Assembly (NCBI GenBank): GCA_030697365.1
Contig: JAUYQH010000081.1
Coordinates: forward strand, 1 to 34,530
From: Novosphingobium sp.
GTDB lineage: Bacteria; Pseudomonadota; Alphaproteobacteria; Sphingomonadales; Sphingomonadaceae
Reading direction: 5' to 3'
DNA length: 34,530 nt
In this document: positions 1 through 8,464 of the stretch, piece by piece
Numbering within the stretch: the stretch's first letter is position 1
Layout of the letters: every line of letters begins with the position of its first letter
Notes under the pieces: generated by a model
Database searches by the model: none
Seen by the model: the letters and a program-made list of their open reading frames with translations, nothing else
Told to the model about the DNA's origin: nothing
Translations under genes and position numbers: made by a program

Positions 1-137
1 GGCGCCAGCCCCTCCGTGCGGGCGCGCGCGAATTCGCAAGGTTTTCCACCAAATCGACCAAAACCTTGCGATTCCCAATACTTCAAATGCCGAGTTTCCA
101 GTTCCTGATCAGCACGTTATGAGTTTTTCACGGGCGA
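1..137. other. non-coding stretch beyond the truncated DUF1295 gene
   Basis: No open reading frame with coding character is visible here. The DUF1295 gene ought to continue into this stretch on the minus strand, but its homologous codons stop at about 138 and the sequence after that looks unrelated. The only clear structure is a 12-bp inverted repeat at 34-71. The stretch may lie on the far side of a rearrangement or insertion junction; this is inference. Confidence 0.5.
34..71. repeat. 12-bp perfect inverted repeat, 14-nt spacer
   Basis: TCGCAAGGTTTT at 34-45 is matched by its exact reverse complement AAAACCTTGCGA at 60-71. Neither side is followed by a U-rich tract, so a classical intrinsic terminator is not well supported. 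It lies just downstream of the broken 3' end of the DUF1295 gene and could be an element end, a protein-binding site or a transcript-end hairpin. Confidence 0.6.
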
Positions 138-707
138 CTAGTTGGGATGGCGGGTAAAGCGCCACAGCCCGGTGTCGAGCACCTTGCCCTTGCTCGCCGG
201 ATCGGCGCGGAATTGCGACAGCTGCCAGTCGCCGACCCATTCGAAGAACACCCCTACGCTCCATAGGGCGAGCCCGGTCCACGCCAGCGCCCCCAGCGGG
301 GCGGGGTCGGGGCTGGCAAGGATCCCCATCTGCGCGGGCAGGCAGGTGAGGAACAGCAGCACCGCTTGCGGCGCGAAGACGATCTTGAGCGCGCCTCCGG
401 CATACGCGCCCCGCTCCCTGGCCTTGGCCAGCATCTTCGCATAGCGCGGGTCTTCGCCATGCGCGCGCCAGCGCACGAACAGGTGCAGCGCCAGCCGCGC
501 CCCCCACAGCGCGGTCATGACCATAATCAGCGTGGCGCGCGCACCGGGGTCGCCCAGCTGAAGCCAGCTCGCGACCGCGAGCAGCGCCATCCCGCCGCCC
601 CACACCGCATCGATGAAGCTGACGTCCCTGATCCGCACCGCGATCAGCCACAGCCCAGTCATCACCACCGCGATAAGCGCGGCGTTGGCCAGCAATCCCT
701 CAAGCAT
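138..707 (-). pseudogene. DUF1295 membrane protein, C-terminally truncated
   Basis: This is a polytopic membrane protein of the DUF1295 / steroid 5-alpha-reductase-like family. Hydrophobic segments lie at about residues 5-23, 33-50, 58-75, 103-125 and 135-155. The diagnostic GLWRFTRHPN sequence is present, but in the family it normally continues as RHPNYFGE plus roughly 70 more residues carrying further membrane segments. Here a TAG stop follows the Asn codon directly and nothing family-like comes after it in any frame. At 189 aa the protein is therefore short and probably non-functional, or altered. The ATG at 705-707 overlaps the end of the upstream acyltransferase gene by 8 nt, so the two were probably co-transcribed. 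The biochemical role of the family is uncertain. Confidence 0.7.
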
Positions 708-1332
708 CGCTCCGCTCTCCCCCCAGCAACCCGAAGTCGGTGCCCCCGCGCGCCGGGTTGCGCGGGGTTACGCTGCGATAGTATTCGGCCACCTTCTTCA
801 TGTCGGCGGCATAATCCCCGGTCGGCCAGATCGCCGGGCCGAGTCCGCCGGTCTTGGTGCCATAGTCCATCATCCCTACCAGCAGAGGGACCTTGGCGCC
901 GAGCGCGATGTAGTAGAACCCCGTCCGCCAGGTGCGCACCGCGCCGCGTGTTCCCTCGGGCGCGACGGTCAGCAGGAAGCGTTTGCGCCTGCCGAACTCG
1001 GCGATCATCAGCGCAACGTAGTCTTTGCTGGTGGCGCGATCGATGGGCACCCCGCCCATGTCGTGCATGAAGCGGTTGAGCGGCCAGCGGAACAGCTCCT
1101 TCTTGCCCATGAAGTGCGCCTTGACCCCCAGCGCATCGGTCAGCCCGATGAAGTTGACGAAATCCCAGTTGGAGGTGTGCGGCGCGGCGATGATCACCCC
1201 GCGCCCGTCGGCCGGCGGCGCGCCCGTCGCGGTCCACCCGCGGGTGCGGTAGAACCACAGCAGGAACCGCCGCAACACCCGCGAAAGGAACGCGGGCCGC
1301 GGATCGTCCATGTTTGCTTCGCTGTCGTCCAT
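700..1332 (-). CDS. lysophospholipid acyltransferase family protein (PlsC-like)
   Basis: A 210-aa protein of the glycerolipid/lysophospholipid acyltransferase superfamily, which transfers acyl groups to lysophospholipids or related acceptors at the inner membrane. The HX4D catalytic motif appears as PHTSNWDF near residue 52, and the acceptor-binding motif as APEGTR near residue 124. The protein is shorter than PlsC itself and belongs to the small 1-acylglycerol-3-phosphate acyltransferase-like group, so the acceptor cannot be named. The first ATG has a GGGGAG stretch 4 nt upstream; a second in-frame ATG seven codons later is an alternative. It is followed by the broken DUF1295 gene with an 8-nt overlap. 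A 65-nt gap separates it from the flavoprotein gene upstream on the same strand, so it may be the tail of the long minus-strand operon. Confidence 0.85.
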   Translation of the reverse strand: MDDSEANMDDPRPAFLSRVLRRFLLWFYRTRGWTATGAPPADGRGVIIAAPHTSNWDFVNFIGLTDALGVKAHFMGKKELFRWPLNRFMHDMGGVPIDRATSKDYVALMIAEFGRRKRFLLTVAPEGTRGAVRTWRTGFYYIALGAKVPLLVGMMDYGTKTGGLGPAIWPTGDYAADMKKVAEYYRSVTPRNPARGGTDFGLLGGERSDA

Positions 1333-1397
1333 GCCTCTCCCCCGCTCTCCTCCTAGCAGCGCTTTCGCAGACCGCCAGCGGGTCGGGCGCCATTCGG

Positions 1398-2327
1398 TCA
1401 GGCAGACGTCTCGCGATCGCGTTCGCGCAGATCGTTATGGATCGTCACCGCGGCCATCGCGGCGTGGCCCATGGCCACGCTGATCTGGTCGAGCCCGGTG
1501 ACGATATCACCCGCAGCGTAAAGCCCGCGCACGCCGAGGCGCTGGTGGCGGTCGATCATCACGCAGTCGTCGCCATCGGTGCGCAAACCGAGCGCGTGCA
1601 TCAGCCCGACGTTGGGTTCCGAGCCGAGCGCGGGATAGAGCGTGTCGACTTCCACCGCCTCGCCATCGGCGAACCCAAGGCGGACGTGCGGGCCCGAAAA
1701 ATCGTAGGACGCGACCGGGCGCGCATCCCAGGTGACGCCATGTTCGGCCAGGTCCTTGCGGTCTTTCTCGTGGAGTTCGCACTCCTCCAATGTGAACAGC
1801 GTGACTTGGGGGGTAAAGGTGCGCAGGAACAGCGCCTCGGCGACGCCGTGGCTTTCCGCCCCGACCACGCCGATCCGCGCGCCGAACTCCGGCCCGCCCG
1901 CCTCCCAGCCGTCGCAGACCGGGCAATAGCGCAGCTTCCCCGCATCGAGCGCGGCACGGTGAACCGTCTCGTTCATTTCCGGGCGGAGGTTATCGACCCC
2001 GGTGGCGAACAGTATGCTGCGTGCGGTCACGGGGCCGTCGGGAGTGGCCAGCACCCAGTCGGCGCCGGTCGCACGCACGTCGGTGACATCGCCGGTGCGC
2101 AAGTCCGCGCCATATTTCGCCGCCTGTTCGCCCATCCGCTGGAGCAGGTCCTTGCCGGAAATGCCCTCGGGAAATCCGGCGTGGTTGTGGCTGGTCGGGA
2201 TCAGCGCCGCGCGGCTGCCGCCCCGGTCATAGACCACCACACGGCGCCGGAACCGGGCGAGATAGATCGCCGCGGTGAGGCCCGCCGGTCCGGCCCCGAC
2301 GATCGCGCAGTCATGGATGTCGCTCAT
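1398..2327 (-). CDS. thioredoxin-reductase-like FAD-dependent oxidoreductase
   Basis: A 309-aa class II pyridine-nucleotide-disulfide oxidoreductase fold. The N-terminal FAD dinucleotide-binding motif is GAGPAGL (residues 11-17), a CPVC redox pair sits at Cys135 and Cys138, and the C-terminal FAD motif is GLYAAGDIV. The layout matches low-molecular-weight thioredoxin reductase. However, the NADPH-domain Rossmann motif is VVGAESHG rather than the usual GxGxxA/G, and the HRRxxxR motif that contacts the NADPH phosphate is absent, so the electron donor or partner may differ. The ATG at 2325-2327 overlaps the stop of the upstream GNAT gene (ATGA), which makes it the natural start although the frame stays open further upstream. 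It is the sixth and last gene of the liu-type operon; its link to leucine catabolism is not obvious. Confidence 0.85.
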   Translation of the reverse strand: MSDIHDCAIVGAGPAGLTAAIYLARFRRRVVVYDRGGSRAALIPTSHNHAGFPEGISGKDLLQRMGEQAAKYGADLRTGDVTDVRATGADWVLATPDGPVTARSILFATGVDNLRPEMNETVHRAALDAGKLRYCPVCDGWEAGGPEFGARIGVVGAESHGVAEALFLRTFTPQVTLFTLEECELHEKDRKDLAEHGVTWDARPVASYDFSGPHVRLGFADGEAVEVDTLYPALGSEPNVGLMHALGLRTDGDDCVMIDRHQRLGVRGLYAAGDIVTGLDQISVAMGHAAMAAVTIHNDLRERDRETSA

Positions 2328-2803
2328 AGTTTGAGCTTGAAGCCTTCGTGGCTGCGCGTCCAGCCGAGCCGTTCGTAAAAGGCGTGCGCGCGGGTCCGCG
2401 ACTTGTCGCTGGTCAGCTGGACCATCGCGCAGCCGCGAGCGCGGCATTGCTCGACTGCCCAATCGATCATCGCCCCGCCGATCCCGCCGCCGCGCAAGCT
2501 CGTCGCCACCCGCACCGCCTCGATCTGCCCGCGCCACGCGCCCCGGAAGGCGATCCCGGGGATGAAAGTCAGCTGCATCGTCCCGATAACCACGCCGTCG
2601 CGGGTCGCGACGATCTGGCGCTGGTCGGGGTTGGCGGCGATGGTGGCGATGGCACGTTCGTAGGCGGGATCGAGCGGCAGCGACGGGTCCTCGCGCTTTT
2701 CGCCCAATGTGTCCTCGGCGAGGAGGGCGACGATGGCGGGAAGATCGGCGAGGGTGGCATCGCGGAACACCAGGTCCTCCCCGGGACGGGGAGAATCGCT
2801 CAC
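2324..2803 (-). CDS. GNAT family N-acetyltransferase
   Basis: A 159-aa GCN5-related N-acetyltransferase. The acetyl-CoA-binding motif A is visible as [20 protein letters not shown] (about residues 95-114), followed by the late FYERLGW segment typical of the fold. The acceptor substrate cannot be told from sequence. The GTG at 2801-2803 overlaps the stop of the carboxylase alpha-subunit gene (GTGA), and the ATG of the flavoprotein gene overlaps its own stop (ATGA), so it is tightly embedded in the operon. In the frame upstream of the GTG the reading frame is antisense-like shadow of the carboxylase gene, which argues against a longer protein. A regulatory protein or CoA acylation role is possible but is only inference. 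Confidence 0.85.
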   Translation of the reverse strand: MSDSPRPGEDLVFRDATLADLPAIVALLAEDTLGEKREDPSLPLDPAYERAIATIAANPDQRQIVATRDGVVIGTMQLTFIPGIAFRGAWRGQIEAVRVATSLRGGGIGGAMIDWAVEQCRARGCAMVQLTSDKSRTRAHAFYERLGWTRSHEGFKLKL

Positions 2804-4641
2804 TCCACCGCCTCGATCCGCGCCAGCAGCGCCTCGACCTGGACTTGCGCGCCCGGCGTGGCGGCAAGCTCGGCGACCGTCCCGTCGAACGGCGCGGTCA
2901 GGGTGTGCTCCATCTTCATCGCCTCGAGCGTGAGCAGCTTCTGGCCCTTGGTCACCGCCTGCCCCTGCACCACCTCGACCGCGATGATCTTGCCCGGCAT
3001 CGGCGAAAGGATGTCGCCGTCGTGAGCGTGGTGGTGCCCAGCACCGTCGTCGCGCCACGCGGCGACCCGCCAGACGCTGCCCGCCTCGGCGAGCAGGACA
3101 TTGTCGCGGCGCTCGTCCTCACCGGGGCCGGATAGCGGCAATTCGACCGGTTCGCCGTCGAGCAGGGCGTGGACGACCGCACGGTGGGGCGCATTCATCC
3201 GGAACCCGGCGAGCGGCTGGTCGCCGGTCAGCGCGCGCGCCGCGTCGGCCAGCGCTTCGCTCGAAGGTTCGGGCGCGGCGGCGAGCGCATCGCCCTCGCG
3301 GCCGATCAGCCCGGTATCGACCGTCCCGGCGACAAAGTCCGGATGCTCCAGCGCGGCGATCAGGAACGCGGCGTTGGTCCGCACCGGCCAGACCGCGGTA
3401 TCATCGAGCATCGCCGCCAGCGCCGCGCGCGCGGCGTCGCGGGTGTCGCCGCGGGCGATGACCTTGGCGATCATCGGATCGTAGAACGGGGTGACCTCGC
3501 CGCCCTGCTCGACCCCGGTGTCGACGCGCCCGCCGGGGACATCGCCCAATTCGAACAGGTCGAGCTTGCCGATCGACGGCAAAAACCCCTTCGCCGGGTC
3601 TTCGGCATAGAGCCGCGCTTCCATCGCCCAGCCTCTGATTGCGAGCTCGTCCTGCCGCTTCGGCAGAGGCTCGCCACTCGCCACGCGGAGTTGCCATTCG
3701 ACCAGGTCGACCCCGGTAATCTCCTCGGTCACCGGGTGTTCGACCTGCAATCGCGTGTTCATTTCCATGAACCAGATCCGATCCGCCCTCAGCCCTTCCG
3801 AGGCATCGGCGATGAACTCGATCGTCCCCGCGCCGACATAGTCGACCGCCTGCGCCGCGCGCACCGCAGCGGCGCAGATCGCCTCGCGGGTGGCCGGGTC
3901 CATCCCCGGCGCGGGGGCTTCCTCGATCACCTTCTGGTGGCGCCGCTGGAGCGAACAGTCGCGCTCGAACAGGTGGACGACGTTGCCGTGGGTATCGCCG
4001 AACACCTGGACCTCGATATGGCGCGGCGAGAGGATGTATTTTTCCAAAAGCACGTCGGTGTTGCCGAAGCTGGAGGCGGCCTCGCGGCGGCACGATTCGA
4101 GGTTGTCGTCGAATTCGGCGGAACTCTCGACCCGCCGCATCCCCTTGCCCCCGCCCCCCGCGACCGCCTTGATCAGCACCGGGTAACCGATCGCGTCAGC
4201 TTCGGTCTGGAGGCGTTCGGGCGACTGGTCTTCGCCGAGATACCCCGGCGTCACCGGCACCCCCGCGGCGATCATCCGCGCCTTGGCCGCGTCCTTGAGC
4301 CCCATCGCGCGGATGCTCGCGGGCGAGGGTCCGACCCAGATCAGGCCCGCGTCGATCACCGCTTGGGCGAACTCGGCGTTCTCCGAGAGGAAGCCATAGC
4401 CGGGATGGATCGCCTCCGCCCCGGTGGCGAGCGCGGCGGCAATGATCTTGTCGCCGACGAGGTAGGATTCGCGTGCGGGGGAGGGTCCGATATGCACCGC
4501 CTCATCGGCGGAGCGGACATGCAGCGCCTTGGCATCGGCATCCGAATAAACCGCGACCGTGCGAATACCCATCCGCCGCGCGGTGCGGATGATCCGGCAG
4601 GCGATCTCGCCCCGGTTGGCGATGAGGAGCGAGGTGATCAT
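2800..4641 (-). CDS. liuD: methylcrotonyl-CoA carboxylase, biotin carboxylase/BCCP alpha subunit
   Basis: A 613-aa biotin-dependent acyl-CoA carboxylase alpha subunit. The biotin carboxylase domain spans about residues 1-445: N-terminal [13 protein letters not shown], the ATP-grasp glycine loop [10 protein letters not shown], and [14 protein letters not shown] in the active site. A linker region follows, then the biotinyl domain with EAMKMEHTL; the biotinylated lysine is about residue 576. It carboxylates biotin, and the beta subunit passes the carboxyl group to 3-methylcrotonyl-CoA in leucine breakdown. The assignment to methylcrotonyl-CoA rather than propionyl- or geranyl-CoA rests on the nearby beta subunit and isovaleryl-CoA dehydrogenase. 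It is somewhat shorter than the usual 650-670 residues. The ATG has only a weak TAGG 9 nt upstream, and the palindromic repeat of the DUF559 unit begins 14 nt upstream, so its translation and transcription may be affected by that unit. Confidence 0.93.
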   Translation of the reverse strand: MITSLLIANRGEIACRIIRTARRMGIRTVAVYSDADAKALHVRSADEAVHIGPSPARESYLVGDKIIAAALATGAEAIHPGYGFLSENAEFAQAVIDAGLIWVGPSPASIRAMGLKDAAKARMIAAGVPVTPGYLGEDQSPERLQTEADAIGYPVLIKAVAGGGGKGMRRVESSAEFDDNLESCRREAASSFGNTDVLLEKYILSPRHIEVQVFGDTHGNVVHLFERDCSLQRRHQKVIEEAPAPGMDPATREAICAAAVRAAQAVDYVGAGTIEFIADASEGLRADRIWFMEMNTRLQVEHPVTEEITGVDLVEWQLRVASGEPLPKRQDELAIRGWAMEARLYAEDPAKGFLPSIGKLDLFELGDVPGGRVDTGVEQGGEVTPFYDPMIAKVIARGDTRDAARAALAAMLDDTAVWPVRTNAAFLIAALEHPDFVAGTVDTGLIGREGDALAAAPEPSSEALADAARALTGDQPLAGFRMNAPHRAVVHALLDGEPVELPLSGPGEDERRDNVLLAEAGSVWRVAAWRDDGAGHHHAHDGDILSPMPGKIIAVEVVQGQAVTKGQKLLTLEAMKMEHTLTAPFDGTVAELAATPGAQVQVEALLARIEAVE

Positions 4642-4654
4642 CGTGCGCTACCTA

Positions 4655-4709
4655 AATCCTCCCCGAGCTTGTCTCGGGGAGGGGGACCATGCGAAGCATG
4701 GTGGAGGGG
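4655..4709. repeat. left palindromic repeat of the DUF559 unit
   Basis: The outer 34 nt (4655-4688) are the exact reverse complement of 5113-5146 on the other side of the DUF559 gene. The repeat itself contains two hairpins. The first is CTCCCCGAG-CTTGT-CTCGGGGAG; the second is ACCATGC-GAA-GCATGGT, followed by GGAGGGG. The layout resembles REP/BIME-type palindromic repeats. No target-site duplication is apparent next to it. Confidence 0.9.
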
Positions 4710-4716
4710 AACTGCG

Positions 4717-5148
4717 ATGCTGAAAGACATTGCGCCGAAGCCCGCGCCGGGCACCGTGCGGAAAGCGCGCAAACTGCGCCGTAATATGACGCTGCCCGAA
4801 GTGCTGCTGTGGCGCGTGTTTCATACCCGCCCCTATGGCCTCAAGTTCCGCCGTCAACACGGCAGCGACGATTTCGTCCTCGACTTCTATTGCAGCGATG
4901 CGCGGCTTGGGATCGAGATCGATGGCAAGGCGCATGATATGGGCGACAGGCCGGAGCGTGACGTTGCACGCGACACCTTCTTTGCCGAGGCCGGGATTGC
5001 AACGCTTCGCATCCCCGCTGGGGATGTGCTGCGTGATGCCGCCACGAGCGCCGAAAGCATCATCGACGCCGCGCGCGCGCGCCTGCCCCTCCACCACCCG
5101 GCTGCGCCGGGCGGTCCCCCTCCCCGAGACAAGCTCGGGGAGGATTGA
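4717..5148 (+). CDS. DUF559 (Vsr/PD-(D/E)XK-like) endonuclease domain protein
   Basis: A 143-aa protein of the DUF559 family, a small restriction-endonuclease-like fold related to Vsr. Recognisable positions are RRNMTLPEVLLW (residues 21-32), KFRRQHGSDDFVLDFYC with Asp56, and LGIEIDGKAHD with Glu67, Asp69 and Lys71, which together give a D...ExD/K-type active site. DNA nicking or cleavage is the expected activity, but the biological role of the family is not established. The ATG at 4717 follows GGAGGGG with 7 nt spacing, and that ribosome-binding sequence lies at the inner edge of the left repeat. The last codons, including the stop (DKLGED then TGA), are supplied by the right repeat. The gene is opposite to every neighbour and interrupts the liu operon, which suggests that it moved in as a gene-plus-repeat unit. 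Confidence 0.88.
   Translation: MLKDIAPKPAPGTVRKARKLRRNMTLPEVLLWRVFHTRPYGLKFRRQHGSDDFVLDFYCSDARLGIEIDGKAHDMGDRPERDVARDTFFAEAGIATLRIPAGDVLRDAATSAESIIDAARARLPLHHPAAPGGPPPRDKLGED
5086..5146. repeat. right palindromic repeat of the DUF559 unit
   Basis: This is the inverted partner of 4655-4709. The outer 34 nt are a perfect match and the inner CCCCTCCACC matches GGTGGAGGGG of the left copy. Only the small hairpin between them differs: its stem is CCCGGC/GCCGGG rather than CATGC/GCATG. A variable stem between constant arms suggests that structure is conserved rather than sequence. It overlaps the last 20 codons of the DUF559 gene. Confidence 0.9.
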
Positions 5149-5167
5149 GACGCAGCCAGGACAGTCC

Positions 5168-5545
5168 CTAACCACGCCAGAAGTCAGCCTTGCATTGAGC
5201 CATCGATGTATACTCTCTAGCGAACTCGAAAGCGCCCCCGTCATCGCCGTCCGCCACCATGGCTACCCTTTCTACAGAACGGTCACCGTTTTGACGGACA
5301 GCGATTCGAAAACAGACTTGTCCGCCGAAACTCCAGTCAGAGCCGCCCAGTTTCCAATCTGCTCTATCTTTGACATCCACGACAGCTGGCGCATAATGCG
5401 ATGTTAGTGCTCTCATAATCCGGGCTTCTGTCTTTTGATTTACGGAAAACCAAAGCACTAGGATCATCAACGCAATGATCGCGACCAAAGTGCCGATCAC
5501 GATCGCAACCCATTTGAAGGTGTTCTTAAGAACAACGGCTATCAC
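5168..5545 (-). CDS. small single-pass membrane protein, unknown function
   Basis: A 125-aa protein I do not recognise. One strong hydrophobic segment lies at about residues 10-34 ([20 protein letters not shown]), followed by a mostly polar domain of about 90 residues with two cysteines (FGGQVCFRI and MAQCKADF) that would face the periplasm if the N-terminus stays inside. The GTG at 5543-5545 overlaps the stop of the carboxylase beta-subunit gene as GTGA. Base composition is clearly richer in A/T than the flanking liu genes, which suggests recent acquisition. It occupies the position between beta and alpha subunits where liu operons often carry the enoyl-CoA hydratase gene, and sits next to the DUF559 unit. 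No function can be assigned. Confidence 0.65.
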   Translation of the reverse strand: MIAVVLKNTFKWVAIVIGTLVAIIALMILVLWFSVNQKTEARIMRALTSHYAPAVVDVKDRADWKLGGSDWSFGGQVCFRIAVRQNGDRSVERVAMVADGDDGGAFEFAREYTSMAQCKADFWRG

Positions 5546-7149
5546 ATCCTAAACACCCCGAACCGGGGCGCCTCCTCGACCGGGGCATTCAACGCCGCAG
5601 CCAGCGCCAGCCCAAGCACATCGCGCGTCTGCGCCGGATCGATCACCCCGTCGTCCCACAGCCGCGCGGTGGCGTAATAGGGATTGCCCTCGTCCTCGTA
5701 TTTCTGGCGGATCGGGGCCTTGAACGCTTCGGCCTGTTCGGGGGTCCACGTCTCGGCATCGCGGTGGACCGTGGCCAAAACCGACGCCGCCTGTTCGCCG
5801 CCCATTACGCTGATCCGCGCGTTGGGCCAGGTGAACAGAAAGCGTGGGCCGTAGGCGCGGCCGCACATGCCGTAGTTGCCCGCGCCAAAGCTGCCGCCGA
5901 TCACCACAGTCAGCTTGGGCACGCTGGCGGTAGCGACCGCGGTGACCAGCTTGGCGCCGTGCTTGGCGATGCCCTCGGCTTCGTATTTGCCGCCGACCAT
6001 GAACCCGCTGATGTTCTGGAGGAACAGCAGCGGAATGCGCCGCTGGCAGGCGAGTTCGATGAAGTGCGCGCCTTTGACCGCGGATTCGCTGAACAGCACG
6101 CCGTTGTTGGCGAGGATCGCGACCGGCTGGCCCCAGATATGCGCAAAGCCGCAGACCAGGGTGGAGCCGTAGAGCGCCTTGAACTCGTGGAACTCGGAGC
6201 CATCGACCAGCCGGGCGATCACCTCATGGACGTCGTACGGCGCGCGGACGTCGTCGGGGACGATGGCGTAGAGGTCTTCGGAGTCGTATTTGGGCGCGCG
6301 CGGCTCGCGATTTAAATGGGGACTGTCCCTATTTATTTCGCCGCCGAGGTGGCTGACGATATCCCGCACGATGGTCAGCGCGTGCTCGTCGTTCTCGGCG
6401 AGGTGATCGACCACGCCCGATTTCTTGGCGTGGAGATCGCCGCCGCCCAGGTCCTCGGCGCTGATCTCCTCGCCCGTCGCGGCTTTCACCAAGGGTGGGC
6501 CGGCGAGGAAAATCGTGCCCTGCTCGCGCACGATCACGCTCTCGTCGCTCATCGCCGGGACATAGGCCCCGCCCGCGGTGCAAGAGCCCATCACGCAGGC
6601 GATTTGCGGGATCTGGAGCGCGCTCATCTGAGCCTGGTTGAAGAAGATCCGCCCGAAGTGGTCGCGGTCGGGGAAGACCTCGGCCTGGTGCGGCAGGTTG
6701 GCCCCGCCGCTGTCGACCAGATAGATGCACGGCAGGCGGTTCTCGCGCGCGATCTCCTGCGCGCGCAGGTGCTTCTTGACCGTCAGCGGATAATACGTGC
6801 CGCCCTTCACCGTCGCGTCGTTGCACACGATCATGCACTGGCGGCCCGAAACCCGCCCGATCGCGGTGATCAGCCCGGCGCCGGGAATGTCCTCGCCATA
6901 GACCCCGTCGGCGGCGAGTTGGCCCAGTTCGAGCAATGGCGAGCCCGGATCGAGCAGGCGTTCGACGCGTTCCCTCGGCAACAGCTTGCCGCGCGCCGTA
7001 TGCCGCTCGCGCGACTTGGCGTTCCCGCCCAGCGCCGCCTCGGCGACGCGCGCGCGCAACGCCTCGGCCAGCGCGCGGTTGTGGGCGATGCGCTGCTTCG
7101 CCTCATCGCTGTCGAGGTTGAGCGACGTGGAAAGAATCGGCCCGCTCAC
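5542..7149 (-). CDS. liuB: methylcrotonyl-CoA carboxylase, carboxyltransferase beta subunit
   Basis: A 535-aa carboxyltransferase subunit, the usual length for the family. It transfers the carboxyl group from carboxybiotin to 3-methylcrotonyl-CoA. Characteristic stretches are [66 protein letters not shown] and [20 protein letters not shown], together forming the two crotonase-like acyl-CoA/biotin halves. The closing [17 protein letters not shown] resembles LiuB of Pseudomonas. The GTG start at 7147-7149 overlaps the dehydrogenase stop (GTGA). One oddity is a 23-nt palindrome at 6313-6335, read as codons for [10 protein letters not shown] in the variable loop between the two halves; the frame is kept, and the loop looks about two residues longer than in Pseudomonas LiuB as I recall it. 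Confidence 0.93.
   Translation of the reverse strand: MSGPILSTSLNLDSDEAKQRIAHNRALAEALRARVAEAALGGNAKSRERHTARGKLLPRERVERLLDPGSPLLELGQLAADGVYGEDIPGAGLITAIGRVSGRQCMIVCNDATVKGGTYYPLTVKKHLRAQEIARENRLPCIYLVDSGGANLPHQAEVFPDRDHFGRIFFNQAQMSALQIPQIACVMGSCTAGGAYVPAMSDESVIVREQGTIFLAGPPLVKAATGEEISAEDLGGGDLHAKKSGVVDHLAENDEHALTIVRDIVSHLGGEINRDSPHLNREPRAPKYDSEDLYAIVPDDVRAPYDVHEVIARLVDGSEFHEFKALYGSTLVCGFAHIWGQPVAILANNGVLFSESAVKGAHFIELACQRRIPLLFLQNISGFMVGGKYEAEGIAKHGAKLVTAVATASVPKLTVVIGGSFGAGNYGMCGRAYGPRFLFTWPNARISVMGGEQAASVLATVHRDAETWTPEQAEAFKAPIRQKYEDEGNPYYATARLWDDGVIDPAQTRDVLGLALAAALNAPVEEAPRFGVFRM
6313..6335. repeat. GGGGACTGTCCC-type palindrome inside the carboxylase beta-subunit gene
   Basis: The 23-nt sequence is symmetrical about T6324, with 10 of 11 pairs Watson-Crick and a G/T pair at 6318/6330. 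Its core GGGGACTGTCCC with A/T-rich arms resembles the palindromes that I associate with REP-type repeats near RAYT transposases in many Proteobacteria. The A/T-rich arms stand out strongly in this GC-rich gene. No such transposase is present in the window. Confidence 0.75.
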
Positions 7150-8312
7150 GCCCCCGCCCCAATCAGCTCACGCCCGATCAGCATCCGCCTGATCTCATTC
7201 GTCCCCGCTCCGATGTCGAGCAGCTTGGCGTCGCGCAGGAAGCGCTCGACCGGCCAGTCGGTGGTGTAGCCCGCGCCGCCCAGTGCCTGAACCGCCTCGC
7301 CCGCGACACGAAAAGCGTTCTCGCTCGACAGCAGGATCGCCCCGGCGGCATCGAACCGGGTGGTCTGCCCAGCATCGCAGCTTTTCGCGACGGCATAGGT
7401 ATAGGCCCGCGCCGATTGCAGCGCGACGTACATGTCGGCGATCTTGGCCTGGATCAGCTGGAACGCGCCGATCGGCTTGCCGAACTGTTTTCGCTCGCGG
7501 ACATAGGGAATTACGCAGTCGAGGCACGCCTGCATGATCCCGAGCTGCAAGCCGGCGAGCACGACACGCTCGTAATCGAGGCCCGACATCAGCACGCCGA
7601 CCCCACCGTGCAGGGGTCCCATCACGTTTTCTTCGGGAACATGGCAATCGTCGAACACCAGCTCGGCGGTAGGGCTGCCGCGCATCCCCATCTTCTCGAT
7701 CTTCTGGCCGATGCTGAACCCGGCGAAGTCTTTCTCGATCAGGAACGCGGTGATCCCGCGGCTGGAGGCTTCGGGCGCGGTCTTGGCGTAGACCACCAGC
7801 GTATCGGCATGGGTCGCGTTGGTGATCCAGAACTTGGTGCCGTTGAGGACGTAGCCCCCTTGCACCGCCTCGGCCTTGAGCTTCATCGAAACCACGTCCG
7901 AACCGGCCCCCGCCTCCGACATCGCGAGGCTGCCGACGTGTTCGCCGCTGACCAGCTGGGGCAAGTACTTCGCCTTCTGCTCGTCGCTGCCCCAGCGGCG
8001 GATCTGGTTGACGCACAAGTTCGAGTGCGCACCGTAGGACAGCCCGACCGAGGCGCTCGCCCGGCTGACTTCCTCGACCGCGATGACGTGCTCGAGATAG
8101 CCCAGGCCAAGCCCGCCCCATTCCTCCTCGACCGTGATCCCGTGCAGCCCCAGTTCGCCCATCGCCGGCCACAACTCGCGCGGGAACCAGTCCTCGCGAT
8201 CGACCTTGGCGGCCAGCGGGGCGATCCGTTCATCGGCGAAACGGCCCGCGGCCTCGCGGATCATCTCCGCATCGTCGCCCAGGGCGAAATCGAAATCCGG
8301 TGTCGCGCGCAA
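7146..8312 (-). CDS. liuA: isovaleryl-CoA dehydrogenase
   Basis: A 388-aa acyl-CoA dehydrogenase that oxidises isovaleryl-CoA to 3-methylcrotonyl-CoA, the third step of leucine degradation, passing electrons to ETF. The two family signatures are present: [13 protein letters not shown] (residues 127-139) and the C-terminal [20 protein letters not shown]. The catalytic base fits Glu248 in [12 protein letters not shown], the helix-G position specific to isovaleryl-CoA dehydrogenase; most other acyl-CoA dehydrogenases use a later glutamate. The start appears to be TTG at 8310-8312: a stop codon precedes it in frame, AAGGGAGAG lies a few bases upstream, and the next ATG (residue 17) would remove conserved sequence. 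It is the first gene of the liu operon and is divergent from the sensor kinase. Confidence 0.93.
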   Translation of the reverse strand: MRATPDFDFALGDDAEMIREAAGRFADERIAPLAAKVDREDWFPRELWPAMGELGLHGITVEEEWGGLGLGYLEHVIAVEEVSRASASVGLSYGAHSNLCVNQIRRWGSDEQKAKYLPQLVSGEHVGSLAMSEAGAGSDVVSMKLKAEAVQGGYVLNGTKFWITNATHADTLVVYAKTAPEASSRGITAFLIEKDFAGFSIGQKIEKMGMRGSPTAELVFDDCHVPEENVMGPLHGGVGVLMSGLDYERVVLAGLQLGIMQACLDCVIPYVRERKQFGKPIGAFQLIQAKIADMYVALQSARAYTYAVAKSCDAGQTTRFDAAGAILLSSENAFRVAGEAVQALGGAGYTTDWPVERFLRDAKLLDIGAGTNEIRRMLIGRELIGAGA

Positions 8313-8413
8313 CTAACTCTCCCTTGCAGATGCCATAGCGCGGCCCCCGCCGCGGGCAAGAGGCGGCGAGCGAGGCTCACCGCTCCGGGTTGCTGTCGCG
8401 GCCCAGTTCCAAG

Positions 8414-8442
8414 TTGTACCTAAAGCATTATCGGCGATAAGA
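8414..8442 (+). promoter_or_regulatory. possible sigma-70-type promoter of the sensor kinase
   Basis: TTGTAC (8414-8419) is followed after 16-17 nt by GATAAGA, an imperfect match to -35 and -10 boxes, in the 152-nt gap between the divergent liuA and kinase genes. A GGGGGA ribosome-binding site at 8455-8460 precedes the ATG at 8465. The match is partial. Confidence 0.25.
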
Positions 8443-8464
8443 GAGCAATCATCCGGGGGATCCT

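Noticed and set aside
3169..4716. Long plus-strand frame running into the DUF559 gene (659 aa in total)
   Set aside because: It is antisense to the carboxylase alpha-subunit gene and shows the His/Asp/Arg-rich composition typical of such shadows. Only the last 143 codons, from 4717, are real.
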